A DNA stretch of 64,000 nucleotides, taken from positions 89,121 through 153,120 of the forward strand of contig JANPWX010000353.1 in the NCBI GenBank assembly GCA_024734555.1, given 5' to 3'. Below are positions 35,547 through 48,337 of this stretch, piece after piece. The notes under the pieces are model-generated. The model was not told the origin of the DNA. It made no database searches and saw only the letters and a list, made by a program, of their open reading frames with translations. A program made the translations under genes and the position numbers. Within the stretch, counting starts at the first letter, position 1. Every line of letters starts with the position of its first letter. This DNA is from Trochalopteron elliotii (taxonomy: Eukaryota; Chordata; Aves; Passeriformes; Leiothrichidae).

Positions 35547-38500
35547 GTAAGTTCACTTCAGTAAACAACTGAGCAAGCAACATAAAACCATTTTCTTACA
35601 CAAGTGCCCATGCCTGCATTTTTGACAGTGCCAAAAATCACTGCTGGGTCTTGGTCCTAATTTGTTTCTGGGATACTGAGTTTTGGAGGTTTATGGACTT
35701 GGCTCATGTGCTGTTAACATCTGCATAGAGCCACAGGACCAGCAGGCTTCAGGGGGCTGCAGTGCTCCAGGATCCTGCCTGTGCTTTCATCAGGACCTCT
35801 TGTTCTGAGCTGTGTCTGTGCTGGGGCATTGCTCTGAGTTGGAGAGAGATCCCTGTTTTCTATGGTACCAAGCAAAGGGTGCAGAGCTTTTGTGCCTTGA
35901 AATGCTGCTGGAATTTTGGAGCCCAGATGAAAGCTTTTAATATCTCCCAAGATACAAAGCTCCTGTTTGTGCTATTGAAAAAAATCTTCTGTTAACAGCA
36001 GCTGTGAGTAACAGGCATCACTTCTCTGCAGCACCTCAAAGCACATTAGCAAGTAATTAGAAAAATTGTTGCAGGATTCAAGAAAAAACGGCTACTGGTA
36101 CAGTAGTTGGAGATGTGTCACAATAGGAAATCTCTTTGTCCACCTGCTCAAGTGTGACAAGAAAATGTATTTTAAATAATATGTATTCATGTATTCATAC
36201 TCAAAGTGTTTAAAAACACATTCATGGTCTCTTGGATGTGACATATTTAGCAGGAATTAATAATAATAAAAGCTTGGATGTAATGGTTTTTAGACATCAC
36301 ATAAGGTACCTGGATCAAGCAAGAAAACTCCTTAGAAGATAAGAAGATAAGTTTTCTTTCACTTTTGAATAAGTTTTTTCCTTTGTTCTCCAGTTCTACC
36401 TTTTGTTAGCCATTATTGCTGCCTTCCTGAACATGAGAGGAGCAGTGAAATCTATCAGGAATATCAGAAATGTGGCACAATGCAGCTATCACCAGCCACC
36501 ACATCCATCACTGTTTGTCTTCAGTGTTGTGACAGAACAAAACTTGTTTTATGTCTCTTTAGTACTGCTAAAAATTTTAACACTATTTTACCTTGTAGCT
36601 AAATGATCAGTGTCCCATATTTCATTTAACATGGTAACAATTATATCCAATTAAACTGCAGTAGTATTTTGCACTCTGTGGAAAATCCTTATGAATATTC
36701 TTTGGTATTTATAACTTCAGTTATGAGTTGATTTGATGTTAGAAGAAATGTAGTCTGTGATGCACAGCTGTGGCAGAAGCCACATCTGTATCTGGTAAAA
36801 TGTAATATGTATTGTTACAAATACATTTTGTTTCATGCAGAAATGCAGAGTTCTAACTGCAGCAGACAACATAAGCTAACTTCTTGTGACCCACAGCCCT
36901 TGTAGAAGGGAAGATCTGGCAGTGAAATATTTAATATGTTTCAGCAGCAATGGGTCAGAATATTCAGAGAGAATACAATGAGAAAATTAATCATGTTAAT
37001 CTAATCTGTCCTTACACCTCAGCTCCCTGTGCATGCTGGTGCCCCTGTAGCTTCTACTGCTGCCTCTCTTTGGCAGAGAGAGTGTGTCCACTTGGAAGAA
37101 AGTCTGCTGTAATTCCTTCTTCATTTTAGTCTCTTTACCTTGCCTTAGACATTATTGCCATCTCTCTTCACTAGGTGGATCAGTGGAGTGTATCCTTTGG
37201 TGCTGTTACCTGGTTTATGCCTCTCTTTGCAGAGTGTGGACAATCACTGCTGGATGTGAAATTTTAAACCTGTTACACATCCTTTGCAGCCCCCTGCAAG
37301 GTTACCTGTGTGACTGAATTCACACTGACCTGGCAGACAGCAACATCTGTCACACACTCAATTACAGAAATAGGTTTGGGGGGAAATCATAGGATGCTGG
37401 TGTAAATTTCCAGGAGACTAATCTTGAAGGAAGCACTCCAGGAGCAGATATGCAACACTTGGAAAAAAATACAAAACTCTCAAACTCACTATTTATAAAC
37501 TTATTTATCTAAGTCTATATTTTGCTAGGAAATAGTTCTAGGAAGTAAAAATAACTTTGGCATGTTAGATTGAAGGGCAGCATTCCTGTAAGTATTCTCT
37601 GGAGCAGAAGCTTGCTGGTGTTCTTGGCTTTGGGTTGAGCTTCTTCCCAAGTGAAGGGGATCCCCTCCTCAGTACTCAAGGTTATGAGGGGAGTTGTAAA
37701 ACTACAACATGTAGGAGAATGATGTCCTGGGAGCTGAGAGAAAGGCTCATGAGAGATTTGAGGGGGAATTTCAAGGCATCCCATCCTGGTTAATGAGAGC
37801 CAGCACGCCCACCCTGCCCCCTGGACAACCTCCCTGCCATGTGTGGGTGGATCTGCTAAAGTGCATCTCATTCCCTGTGGAGTCAGTGTTGGAGGAGGGA
37901 ATCACTGCTGGAGATGGGCCAAGGTCTGCCTCCAAGTGTTCATGCATCTTCTCAGCTTTCATTGTTTCTCTGGTGATTGCTTCCGTATATACAAAATCTG
38001 ACAAATAATTGTAGTTTGAAGGGCGTGCTTAATGGAGGGCCATAAAAGTGATTCACAGGCAACTGTAAACTGAACTATTACACTAAAGGATAAAAAGCTT
38101 CCTTAATGAGCTGTACAAGACAGTTATCGATGTATTTATGAAAACATTTCCAAGTACATGTTACCAGGGGAATTAAAAGATAAATATTTAAAGATCGGCT
38201 GACAGTTTTCACGTGTAGCAAAACTCCAGTCCCTCTATTAGGCAGTAAATTTATAAAAAGTATATATTTACATGATTTGTAACAAAAAAAGAAACAAAAC
38301 TTGCATAAAACCCTGATGTTTTTCTCTGTAATTGTGTTTTTCTATTCTGATGAAGAGATGAAGCATGAAGAAAAGGAGCAGATGAGATTCAGAATATTAA
38401 TAAGGTAAGACAACTTTTTTTTCCATCCCAGTAATTTATTAGCATCATGCCACAGAACTGTATTTATGAGGCTGAAACGTAACAACAGCTCAGAGTTTGA

Positions 38501-41500
38501 TTAAGTTTCTTTTCATTCTATCATTGCTGTACACAATTAGGTTATTCAAGTGTGATCCTTAAATGTTCACAATATGATTCATAACCTTGTTCTTCACACC
38601 CCAGAGAGAGAAAAATTGGTCTGTGGGTATGAATCTGATTAATATATGGATCAATGCTTGCCCTTTTAATGTTTATTATACACATGCACTTTTAGTTTGG
38701 ATAAATTATTATCTCATTGTGTTACTTGCTCTTTTTTAGATTTGCTGTGTTATTGTCTGAGCACAACTTTAGAAGCATTTTAAGCATTCAGGGCTGACAC
38801 TTGATTTGGCACTACCTTGTCAGTTGAGTTTACTTTTATTCTTGAATGGATTAATAATCCATAGGTGTTAAACAATATGATTTTCCCTAGGATTATAGCT
38901 GCTGTGTTGTGCAGCTCTGACATAAAGAATGAAAATCTGGCTCATGCTTTCAAGTCAGTTTTAAAGCTTTTTAGATGTACCTATTTCTTAGGCTTATTAC
39001 ACCACAGGGTTTATAGATGGAAGCCATCCTAGTGGCTGTGACTCCTTGAAATGAAGGGGTGAATGAGGGAAAGAGGTGACAAAGTAGCCAGTCCATGCAA
39101 AACATTGTCACCAGCCTTGATCCTGCTCAGGGGAAAGCTACTGGCAGTGCCAAGCTGTAGTAGTAGGAGTGTTTCAGTCATGGGGATCTCTTACAGCATG
39201 AAGAAGGTTGTGGTGAAGCTGAATTTAGCCCCAGGTGATGTTGCTCAGCACATTATCACTTAAAGAAACACCAAGTGGATAATGTGGCTAAAAGCATTGA
39301 TTAACTTCACAGATGTCAAGGACTTGTGAATCTTTCAAAGTGTAGTGTATGTAATAGATTTTAAACTTTTTCTAACTTTCTGATGGCACACTAGGATTTG
39401 GTTATTTCTTTTTTTCCCTTGAGATTATTTATTGCTTTAAATTTTGCTTTTGTGAGTGACTCTTCTATTCCACTTGCTCTATTAGGATGCAGTTGTTCTA
39501 GTCCATGAGAGTCACCGGCCTTAGAATGAAAGAAGATTTGTGTATTAGGGATTCTGTGGAAAACCAGTGATGACTGGTCTATTTCTACATGACAATGTGA
39601 TGGAAGGAGGGTAGAATCAGAATTCTAAACAATCAGTGATTGTGGTGGAAGCACAGGAACATGCTCAAGCCTAGGGAAGATTTTCAGTCTGGCTCTGAGC
39701 ACCATGTGTCTGACTCTTTGGATGCAACAGCCTGTGTTAATTATGTCTTTAATCTCTCTTGCACCAAATTGCCAGTGCTTGAGAGAAAGAAACCCATTGA
39801 TCAAAGGCAGAGTTTTCAAGCATAATAATAATTTGTAAACCCAGTACTTCTACAACAACAGTTGCATCATCTCCATTGCAAACAGATTGTTGTCTGCTTC
39901 AGAGCACAAGTAAAGCTTTGTTTCAGTGGCTATTGTGAAAGCACTTATGGATTTGATTTCTTGGTACATATGCACAAGTAAAACTTGAAGATTTTCATTT
40001 AAATGTAGTTTATGCATTATGCACTTCAGCCTGGGCAGCCTTCCCTCATGCCCCTGTTTTTGTGACACATCTGCTCTGCACTGGGAACCTCCTGCTGCAG
40101 CTCTTTGCTCAGCTGTGATGCCTGTTGAGATAAGCTGGTGGAAGTGCCTTTGCTTCCATCTGGAGAACTGAGGCATTTTACATGCAGGGAGGCTCATGGC
40201 AACAAGTGTGCAGGTAAGAAGGGAAGAATTCCTGAGTGATTCCCTGAGGTTGCCAAACTGTGTTAATCTCTGCTATGCCTGGTGCCTTTGCACATTGTTA
40301 CTGTCAGGGCACAGAGTTTCTGTGTTTCAGATACCTGGATAATATTGGACCCTCTCCTGTATTGATTTCAGAAAACACAGTGCGTGCACTTTTTAGCAGT
40401 TTCAGGCACATCTTAACTCACAAGTTGCCCCGTGGGGAGGAGTTTGTTACCCTGCAGCATTATGACTCAAAATGTCACAGACAACTGTATTTGCCCTACC
40501 AAGGCAATCCTTGTTTCCTTCCTGCAGGCTGCTCACAGGGGCAGAGCTTATACAATGCTGAAACTCCAATTTTAAACCTGCTCAGAGTGTTCCTTTCCCT
40601 GAGCAGCCCTCAAAATCCCAAAGCAGTGGGATGCACTCAGGTTTCTGTGGTGCCCGAGTTACCCAGGGCAGCTGTTGTGTTACTGGGAGCACATACAGAC
40701 AGATTCCATCCTCCCCCTGGAACAGCAGTTACCCTGGCAACTATCACAGGGCATGAGATTTTCCTTGCTAGGAATAAACACAGGAGCTAAATCTGACACG
40801 TGCTACGTCACACTCAGTGAATTCCTTAGATGGAAGCACGTGGTGGCAGGGGAACTGACACCTTTTGCAGCGTGATGGGGTGAGTTCATGCCAACAGCAG
40901 TGCTGTGCTTAGAGTTTAGGTTCATTAGTGAGTTGCCTAAAACTGGTCTGTGTGGTATTAAATGCATAACCAGCATTTTTCCTGGAGAAGTTCAATGAGG
41001 ATGAACATAAGTTAAATCCTCTTTCCTACACCCCTTAAATCAAAGATGCCTTATTGAATTTTATTAGTAGAATAATAAGGCTTTACAGTTCCTGGAGAAT
41101 TCTCCTAAAACTTGGATGGTGGGGGTTGGGTTTGCTCAAGCTGCTGGCTTTAAGACCTCACATAGACAGAAGAGTGTGTGCACACTGTGAGTTTTCAAAA
41201 CACCTGAATAGTGTGCAGTAATACCTTGCACTTTTCCCCCCTTCCTTCTCCTCTCCAGTCTGGGGCAGCTGTAACTCCCAGGAGCATGAATGATGATTTG
41301 AGGTGAGGAAGGACTTGATTGGTGCTGACAGATGGCACAACCACAGCTCTCGGGGCCTGACTTCCTCTCAAGTGCTTTCTTGGGTGTGCTGCTCCTTACC
41401 ACTGCCTCTCATGCCTCATGGCATAACAAATCCCCTTTCCTGAGAGTCTCAGGATTCACAATTCTGTTGTTTGAGTGCTGATTTTACAGAATATCAGTAG

Positions 41501-42996
41501 GGCTTGTTGACAGAGGTGATCAGTGAGACCTGGGTAGGTAAATTGTTAAAAAGATCAATTCTGCAATAATCTGAAAGGCTTTTTTTTTTTAATGCAGATA
41601 TTTTTTTAGCAGTAGAAAGCTCAAAGAATTAATATTTGCCAGTATCAGTTTTGCTAAGTCATTCCTCAAGTGCAAAGGTTTGGATGCATGTGTTCCCTTG
41701 AGTTCCAGGTGTTCTATTGTCCTTAGAGATATTAATGATTGTAAATACCTGATACAGATTTCAGAGAGCCATGGACATGGGAAAGCTTTTTCTTTCTTTA
41801 TGCCTTTCATCCTTTTAATATTCTAATCACCTTCTTTGTCTTCCTAGCACCTGAATTAATGTCATCCTAATAATTCTGCATGGATTTCTACCACATTTGG
41901 CATTCATTATCAGTATTGGTAGCTCCATTGTTTTCAGCAGATGGAGAGCTCATCTAGAAAAGGCTGCAGAGAGAAGTCAGAGTCTAACAGAGCCAGATTC
42001 ACATGTAGGTTTGTACCAGTTAGATCAGGAGAGCTGGGCAGCAATGGAGTTTTACCAAGAAATGTGGAAGGTTGAGGCTAAAATCAGAGATGCTCAAAGT
42101 AGAAAAATCTCTACATCTTCCATGGGAAGTTAGAGCTAGAAGAGGGATTCTTGTCTGCCTTTCTTTGCTGAAGATCTCAGGAGTGGGCTTGCCTGTATAA
42201 TGAATGCTCATGGGAATAGGACAAGGAATGCTGATCTTGGGTGGTTGGCAGTTGGTTGGTTTTTTTTGATAGAAGTCTGAAAAAGGTTCCCCAAAGACCA
42301 AGAAGACTCAAAAGATATTTATTTTGCTTTGTAGTTATTTTTAAACTAATATATTTGTCTTCAAGGGGAGTCTAATTCAGGAAAACATAACCCAAGTGAT
42401 TTTGCATTTTTCATTTAATGAGCACATTCATGTGCTTTTAAAGACTTGTTGGCTTTGTTCTCCTTAGAAACCACATCTAGAAGCAACAGCAAGGTGTGGT
42501 CACCTGGTGATGTGAAATTTTTATATTGTCTTTCTTGTCCTGGCATAAGCTGTTCTACCCCAGCTTGGTCCATCCCTGATGAAGAATTCTCATGCTGCTG
42601 CTACAATGGGAGGAAGAACTTGTTGGGTTGGGTGGATGTTTCTGAAACCTGTGACATCACTGGCCAGCTAATATGCTGATTTCATAATAAAACACTGATG
42701 ATAAGGCCAGAAAGTACACTTTGGATTGCTACCTGTGCTTCTTCTGCTTTCTTCAAGGAAACACGGAGACAAGTCCTATAGACAAATGAAAGGCACTGAG
42801 GGAAGGCTTCTTGTGGTGTAAATTCATTGTTGCTAAACAAGGGAAATATGTCAGATGCTTTGCAGAGCATCCCTGGATGTGGACAGGGTTGCTCGAATGC
42901 AGCACATGATCAGAGCTGTTGTTTTCAGTCTGTTTCAGCAGATTGAAAACTTCAAAAGGAGATTTCTGGCTGTGCTGTGTGTGCTCACAAGGCCTG
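35547..42996. other. Unannotated stretch, no gene recognised
   Basis: AT-rich sequence. A possible small exon at 38356-38404 is listed separately. The longest frame is 40260-40790 (plus, 176 codons), with no recognisable motif and lying beside another plus-strand frame of 66 codons. No tandem arrays or transposon ends were recognised. Confidence 0.55.
38356..38404 (+). other. Candidate small exon, plus strand (weak)
   Basis: A pyrimidine-rich tract (about 38318-38348) leads to TGATGAAG, and the segment ends AAG before GTAAGAC (donor at 38405). Of three frames one is open, reading MKHEEKEQMRFRILI. It can join in phase to the ATG frame of the candidate exon at 35452-35546 but not to that exon's fully open frame. 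The acceptor is not strong. The agreement in phase could be chance. Confidence 0.17.
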
Positions 42997-43324
42997 TCAG
43001 TCTGTCATTCCCATTTGATTTAGAATGATGAAAGCAGAAGCAAAATCAAACTCAGTGAAGTGAGTTTGGTTTGATGGGATTATAACTCCCAGTGCTCTGG
43101 GGAAGAAGTGGTGATGCCCATGGTAAGTGTGATACAGCACTGTCAGATCCCACATGACAATGGGCAGGGGCCTCAGCACTGCCTGTGAATATGGGCAGGA
43201 GCATTGCAACTCAAGCCTAACTCTGAGCCTTTGGAGCTGTGCAGATCTTGGATTTTTGGTTTGGTCCACCACTGTTGCAGCAGCCTTCTTGTTAGAGGAT
43301 AGAAACAAACCGAGCACAGACTTC

Positions 43325-43746
43325 TTGCTTATCACAGCATGAAAAGGGTCCTGGTTTATTCCTCTTTTACAGCTCAGCCATCCTGGCTCCAACTATTCAC
43401 TGACTCTGGCTGCAGCAAGCTCCTGCTGTAGGTTTCCCTTGCAGCCTCTGATTGCTGGTTATTTCCTGCTAAACTCTGACTGCAGGCTTTTACCTGGCTA
43501 GACTATGACTGCAGGTTCCAACAACAGGCTCCAACTGCAGACCCAGACTGACCTCACAGCAATGATTCTCTCTCACCCCAGGATCCTTCTTCTTCATCCT
43601 CACCAGCTATCCCACTCTGTTTTATCACACTGATATTTATTGTCTATAGCTGTGACTCCTCAGGGGTGAGGCTGTATTGGGTAATTAACACAGCTGTTAT
43701 TTATCAGGGATGAGGTTGCCCATATTCCCTTCTCCTACTCACCACA
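43325..43746 (-). mobile_element. LTR-like segment, minus strand
   Basis: On the minus strand it opens TGTGGTGAGTAGG and has two AATAAA signals (43641-43636 and 43360-43355). Between them is a region of loosely repeated CTGCAGTCA-type motifs (about 43400-43560). The look matches avian LTRs, but the 3' edge is vague and no target duplication was found. The 131-codon minus frame at 42997-43392 overlaps its end and is not recognised. Confidence 0.4.
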
Positions 43747-46477
43747 GAGTTGATGTTGAACACATACATTGCTGCTTTAGCAGCTTTAGGATATCTGCCA
43801 CTCTGTTTTAGCACTGTATGGCTTTTCTCACAGCTTCAGCTCAATCTTTGGATAAGATAAGGTTATTTCCTATGTGTACTTCTAGGTTTTGTGGAGTTGG
43901 AGACTCTCCAGCTTCACACCATGAAACAATTATTCAAAAGAGAAACAATCACATTTTCCCATCTTCCAACAGCAGAGTTTTTGGAAGTTAACAAGTTAAC
44001 AGTAATTTACTCTGTTCTGCCCAGATCTGTGAGCAACTGCACAAAATTGCTAGCATGAACATATTAAAATGAAATATATTATCTTTTTAAAACCTAATCC
44101 TTTGTTTCTAGTAAAGTACAAATTGCATCCCAGAAACTTCATTCAGTTTTCCAGCTGCCAGTGGAAGGACCTTTGTGCCACAAGGGTTTTTTTTCCAGCT
44201 ATATTGGTTTTATTAGATATGTCCCTTCCTCTGAACACTTCTCTTATTCCTAAAATGCCAGGCTAAAAGTGCTCCTGCTCCATCACTTTGCACACAGACA
44301 CCTGAGTCTGTGTTTGTGCTCTCATAGTGGAGAGACCAATATCCTCTGCTGTGAATCTGTGAAAGTGCTGTGAATGTGTTGTGGTGGATAACATCCACTC
44401 AATTATACAGAACATCTTCTACAATCCCTGCAGAGAGAACAACAGAGCTGACAACCAGAAATACAGCCAGAAAACAGCACAAGGCATTTGCCCAATAGAG
44501 TGGGATTTTAGTCCTGTGCACTGAAGAACAATGACAAGCAACATGCTTGCTGCTGTATTAATAGGATTTATTTCACTGGAACTCTTACATCACATTTTTC
44601 AGCTTGTCATCCTTTTTCTGTACTAATCCCTGCTGTAAGGTTTTGTTCACATCTTCCCCATGCTCTGTCCTTTCTGATAAATTTCCCAGGAAATGAAACA
44701 GGATGGAAATGCTGGGGTGATACTAACAAGACAGTAGAGACTCCTTCAGCGAGGAGGAATGATGTTGTGATTCTTGTCTTATTTAATGTCTAGATGTTGA
44801 AATCCTAGCAACCACCCTGTGTGTACAATTTGAAGCTCTGGAGTGAAATTTGTTAAGGCGTCCTCTGTTTTTTTATTCTGAATTTTTGTGTTGTTTGTAT
44901 GTTATATGCTTCTGTGATCTTTATTTTTAACATATAGTTCATACTTAACCAGCATTTGAAAGCTAACAACCAGATTTAGCTCTACAGATGAGTATGAACC
45001 CAACTACACAATCCTTCTTCCTTTAACATAATCTCATTTTCCCAGTACTTTGAACTATTAATTCTGCTCTCAGTGTGCCTTTACATGGACAGTGTTGAAA
45101 ATGTGTGACAGTCTGGTTTTCTCTGCAAGGCTGAATGAACTTAAGTAATTTAAAATTATATCTTTTGATGATCTAAGATTGTTATTAATGAAGGGAGACT
45201 GAGCAATTCTTTACAATGTAGCCCTCTCCTCTTTGTCTTGTTTTCTAGACTAAAATCAGAAAATGTCAGGAACTTCCCCTACAGGCAGATCTCCAGCAGC
45301 ACATACACTGTTGATGCTGCAATGCCTGGCTGCTCTGATTTCTATACACAAACAGAAATCTGGCAAGTGAAATTGCATTTGTTAGATCATCTGATATTCA
45401 AATGGGGGATGATTGAAGCAAAACATTGCAGAAATGTAGCTCAGGAAAACTTTTGTTTCTCCCAGAGCAATAATTTTTGTCTTTGCATTAGATTATAAAA
45501 CAGCTGGGGTTTAGGACAGCTTCCTTTTTAAATAATGACACAGCTACCAGGAACATTTTTTCATTTTAAAAACTGCAATTATTTACTTATTCTTTATATG
45601 TGTTAGTTATTTTGGTGACTTTCTTAGCCTGTTCTGTATTGTAGGTTTTAGTTGTAGTTCGATTTTGTGCAAATAAAGAAGATTTCCCTGCCATAAAAAT
45701 ACAGTATTACCTCAGACAACTGGGTAAATTTTCCCTTTGGCACAAGCATAATTCCTGAACAGGCACTTAATAAATTCAAAAACAACTGAACATGAAGGCT
45801 TAATATTTGGTTTTCAAACATGTGCTTGAATGCTGAAGCATTCAAATAAAGTGAATACAGAACTTTAGTAATAGTGCCTGGGCAATTCAGGTTATTAATG
45901 TTTTGGGGGTTTTTTTTTCACTTTACCATAGTAATAACTGGCAGTGATTTCCATTTCACACTTTTGCTTTAAGAATGACTTTTAAAACAGCAAGTGTCTG
46001 TTCCATGGGGACCTTTTCCCTCTGTTTATACTTACCCACTAAGTGTATAAAGTGGTCTGATGTAAACAACAGCTTTTGGACTTTGCCCCAGCAGAATATA
46101 CTATTTTAGTTTTCTTCCTGCAGTTACCATATGGGTTAGACCTCCTTATTTTCTTCACACTAGATTTCTTGGATTTCACTTTTTGGTGAAGCTTTATTTC
46201 TTTGTGTCTGTAGAAGAACATATTGTCTTTCTTCCAATCATCATTGGTTCTTTTGTGTAAAAAGGAAAAAAATGAAAAATAATTTCAATGAATTGTAGCT
46301 GAAGATTTTTAAATTACTTGAAAAAATTATATGCTAAGGAGTTACTGAGTTACTGTAATTAACTGAGGCCCTGATCCTGTGGGAATTATTTTGTGGGTAC
46401 TTTGCTTTATGGAGATACCATTTACATCAATGAAACTTTTCTGGTTTTGTGAATTGAAGCACACAGACTTTTGGAGG
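43747..46477. other. Unannotated stretch, no gene recognised
   Basis: AT-rich sequence with frames under 90 codons, none recognised. It leads up to the left arm of the inverted repeat. Confidence 0.6.
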
Positions 46478-47084
46478 ATCATCTTTGTGACATTCATCCC
46501 TGTTACTAGGAAGAGCTATGAGAAACCTCTGCAATTTTCCAGGAGAGTCTGCAGGTTTTACATCTTGTAAATTTGCTACAATTCCAAAGAATAAAAGCAT
46601 TTCTTAGGACATTAAAAAACTCTTCAGGGGGATTCATTCTGATTTCCACACTCCTTGACCATGTAATAATATAAGTGTAGACAATAATTTTTTCTTGAAA
46701 TAAATTCCCCAAAACTGCTATTCTGAAAAGGATCAAACTAAATGTTTCAGCTTCATCATCAGATTCTTTCAGGTTTTCTCAAATGGACAGCCTACTGCTG
46801 AAAAGGAGAGACTCATGAAGAAAGGTTATGCTTCCACAACAGTGGTTTTCCAAACAGAAAATCACAGAAAAAGTTCTACTAGCTCTCCCTCAAGGCAAGA
46901 TGGGATGCACTTGGGAAAACAAGAAAATCTTCACCAGTGGTAAGGAAACAAGTAATCAATGAACTCAGTCCTGCTCCAGATTTTCTGTTAAATCCATCAT
47001 TAGTAGATGCTCTAAATAGGAAATTAATCAAGAACTGAAGCTGTCAACTAATTCTTTTTCTTTCTTCTTTTTGTCTCCCTAAAA
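46478..47084 (+). repeat. Left arm (607 bp) of a large inverted repeat
   Basis: This arm is the reverse complement of 49343-49949 over its full 607 bp. By direct reading about 10 positions differ and no insertions or deletions were seen (about 98% identity). Differences cluster between about 46490 and 46810, while the inner half is almost perfect. The arms contain a 76-codon frame (46736-46506 on this side, minus strand) that differs by one residue between arms; it resembles no protein I know. Outer edges have no visible target duplication and no known transposon terminus. Confidence 0.96.
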
Positions 47085-47439
47085 TGTTGGGGTCTCCCTA
47101 AAATGGTTTTCAGATCAACATTTTTTAGGTACTGCACTTAGATGAGTTAATTCAATAAACACATTAATGTTAGTAGAGAGGATGTTATACCCTGCCCTTA
47201 TTCCTGGTGCTGTAGGGGTGCTCACATGTCCTCCCTGTGGGAGTTTGGGATGCTCAGGAGCTGCAATCCCAGTCTGGGTGTGCAGACCCTGCATCCCTGC
47301 CCAGAGCCTGGAGCTCAGCACTCCTCTCACAGGGCATGGGGTGTTGCTTTAAATTTTTCTGCTTTTCAGTGTTTGCAGTTTGTAGTGGAGATTCTCACGC
47401 AGCTTCATGTGAACTATGTATATATTTCGTGTTTATCTA

Positions 47440-47650
47440 TTTTGTTTACACAGCTCTCCTCTGGGAGGAGAAATATGATTGATGGTGATGTTCACCAACC
47501 AGGTCAAAAAGGTGGCAACCCAATCTTTTTCCTTATGGTAAAAATGTATAAAAAATGGAGTCAAAAAATTAAAATAAGAGCTTTCCTGCCTGATCTTCTG
47601 GTGTCTGCCTCGTCCTTTGTGCGTCTGAAACTGGCACATGGGGATTCCTG
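47440..47650 (+). mobile_element. LTR-like fragment in the spacer (low confidence)
   Basis: Contains a TATA-like TATAAAAA (47547-47554), then ATTAAA (47568-47573), then a U5-like stretch beginning GAGCTTTCCTGCCTGATC. The short TATA to poly(A) distance suggests an internal deletion. Edges are not defined. The style resembles passerine LTR ends as remembered; no search was possible. Confidence 0.4.
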
Positions 47651-47869
47651 AGGGATGTTTGAATGTTCATCTGTTGTACAGCCCTCCTCCAGACTGAGAT
47701 AACATCAATGACTTGAAATTGGGCTGTGTCTACAGCAGTTGATGATGCACTGGCAGGGGAAGCAGGTCCCGGATGGCACTGTTATAAACATATTATAAAG
47801 TTGGCTTTTCACAAGGTGTGTGCTATATGATTAATAACTTTGTAGTAAGGACATAATTTTTTTCTGCTA

Positions 47870-48337
47870 TTAGTAAAGAAAATTAGGCATAGTGGTAGTA
47901 GTTGATGTAGTATGCTTAACTGTCTGTTTGGTTGGGATAACATCCAGTGAACATGAAAAGAAGACCCTGCTATGGATACACCAACTATCAGCATCTGCCA
48001 TCTGAAGAAAGTGTGGACCAAGGCCTGAGCTGGAGATGATAATGAAGACACAGCCAAGAAACACACGTGCTCTAAAAAGGTGGACTCAAAGAAGGACCAT
48101 GTAAAAAAGTTCCTGGAATATGGAAACTAGTTTATGGAAAAATATGAATATTCAACAGACTGATGCAATAGAAAGGGTATTTAAAGAATGTCTCCGATAC
48201 AGCAAGGTGTGGACTTGGCTGAATGCCAAGTCACCCAGCTGGCCATACTTTGCTTTTTTTCTATCTCCTAATTGTCTTATTTTCTATTAAACCTTTTTTC
48301 TTAAAATTTACATAGAAAGTGAAGCTTGTTTTTCACA
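47870..48337 (+). mobile_element. LTR-like segment in the spacer, plus strand
   Basis: A TATTTAAA box (48178-48185) lies about 105 bp before ATTAAA (48286-48291), followed by a T-rich stretch and an end reading TTTTTCACA at 48337. That spacing fits a retroviral U3-R-U5. The 5' edge near 47870 is a guess based on where the sequence style changes. No polypurine tract or primer-binding site was identified, so it is probably a solo or fragmentary LTR. Confidence 0.5.

Noticed and set aside
43094..43123. 30 bp segment between CCCAG and GTAAGTGTG, exon-like
   Set aside because: Very short with a purine-rich upstream region and no neighbouring exon in phase; one of many chance donor matches.
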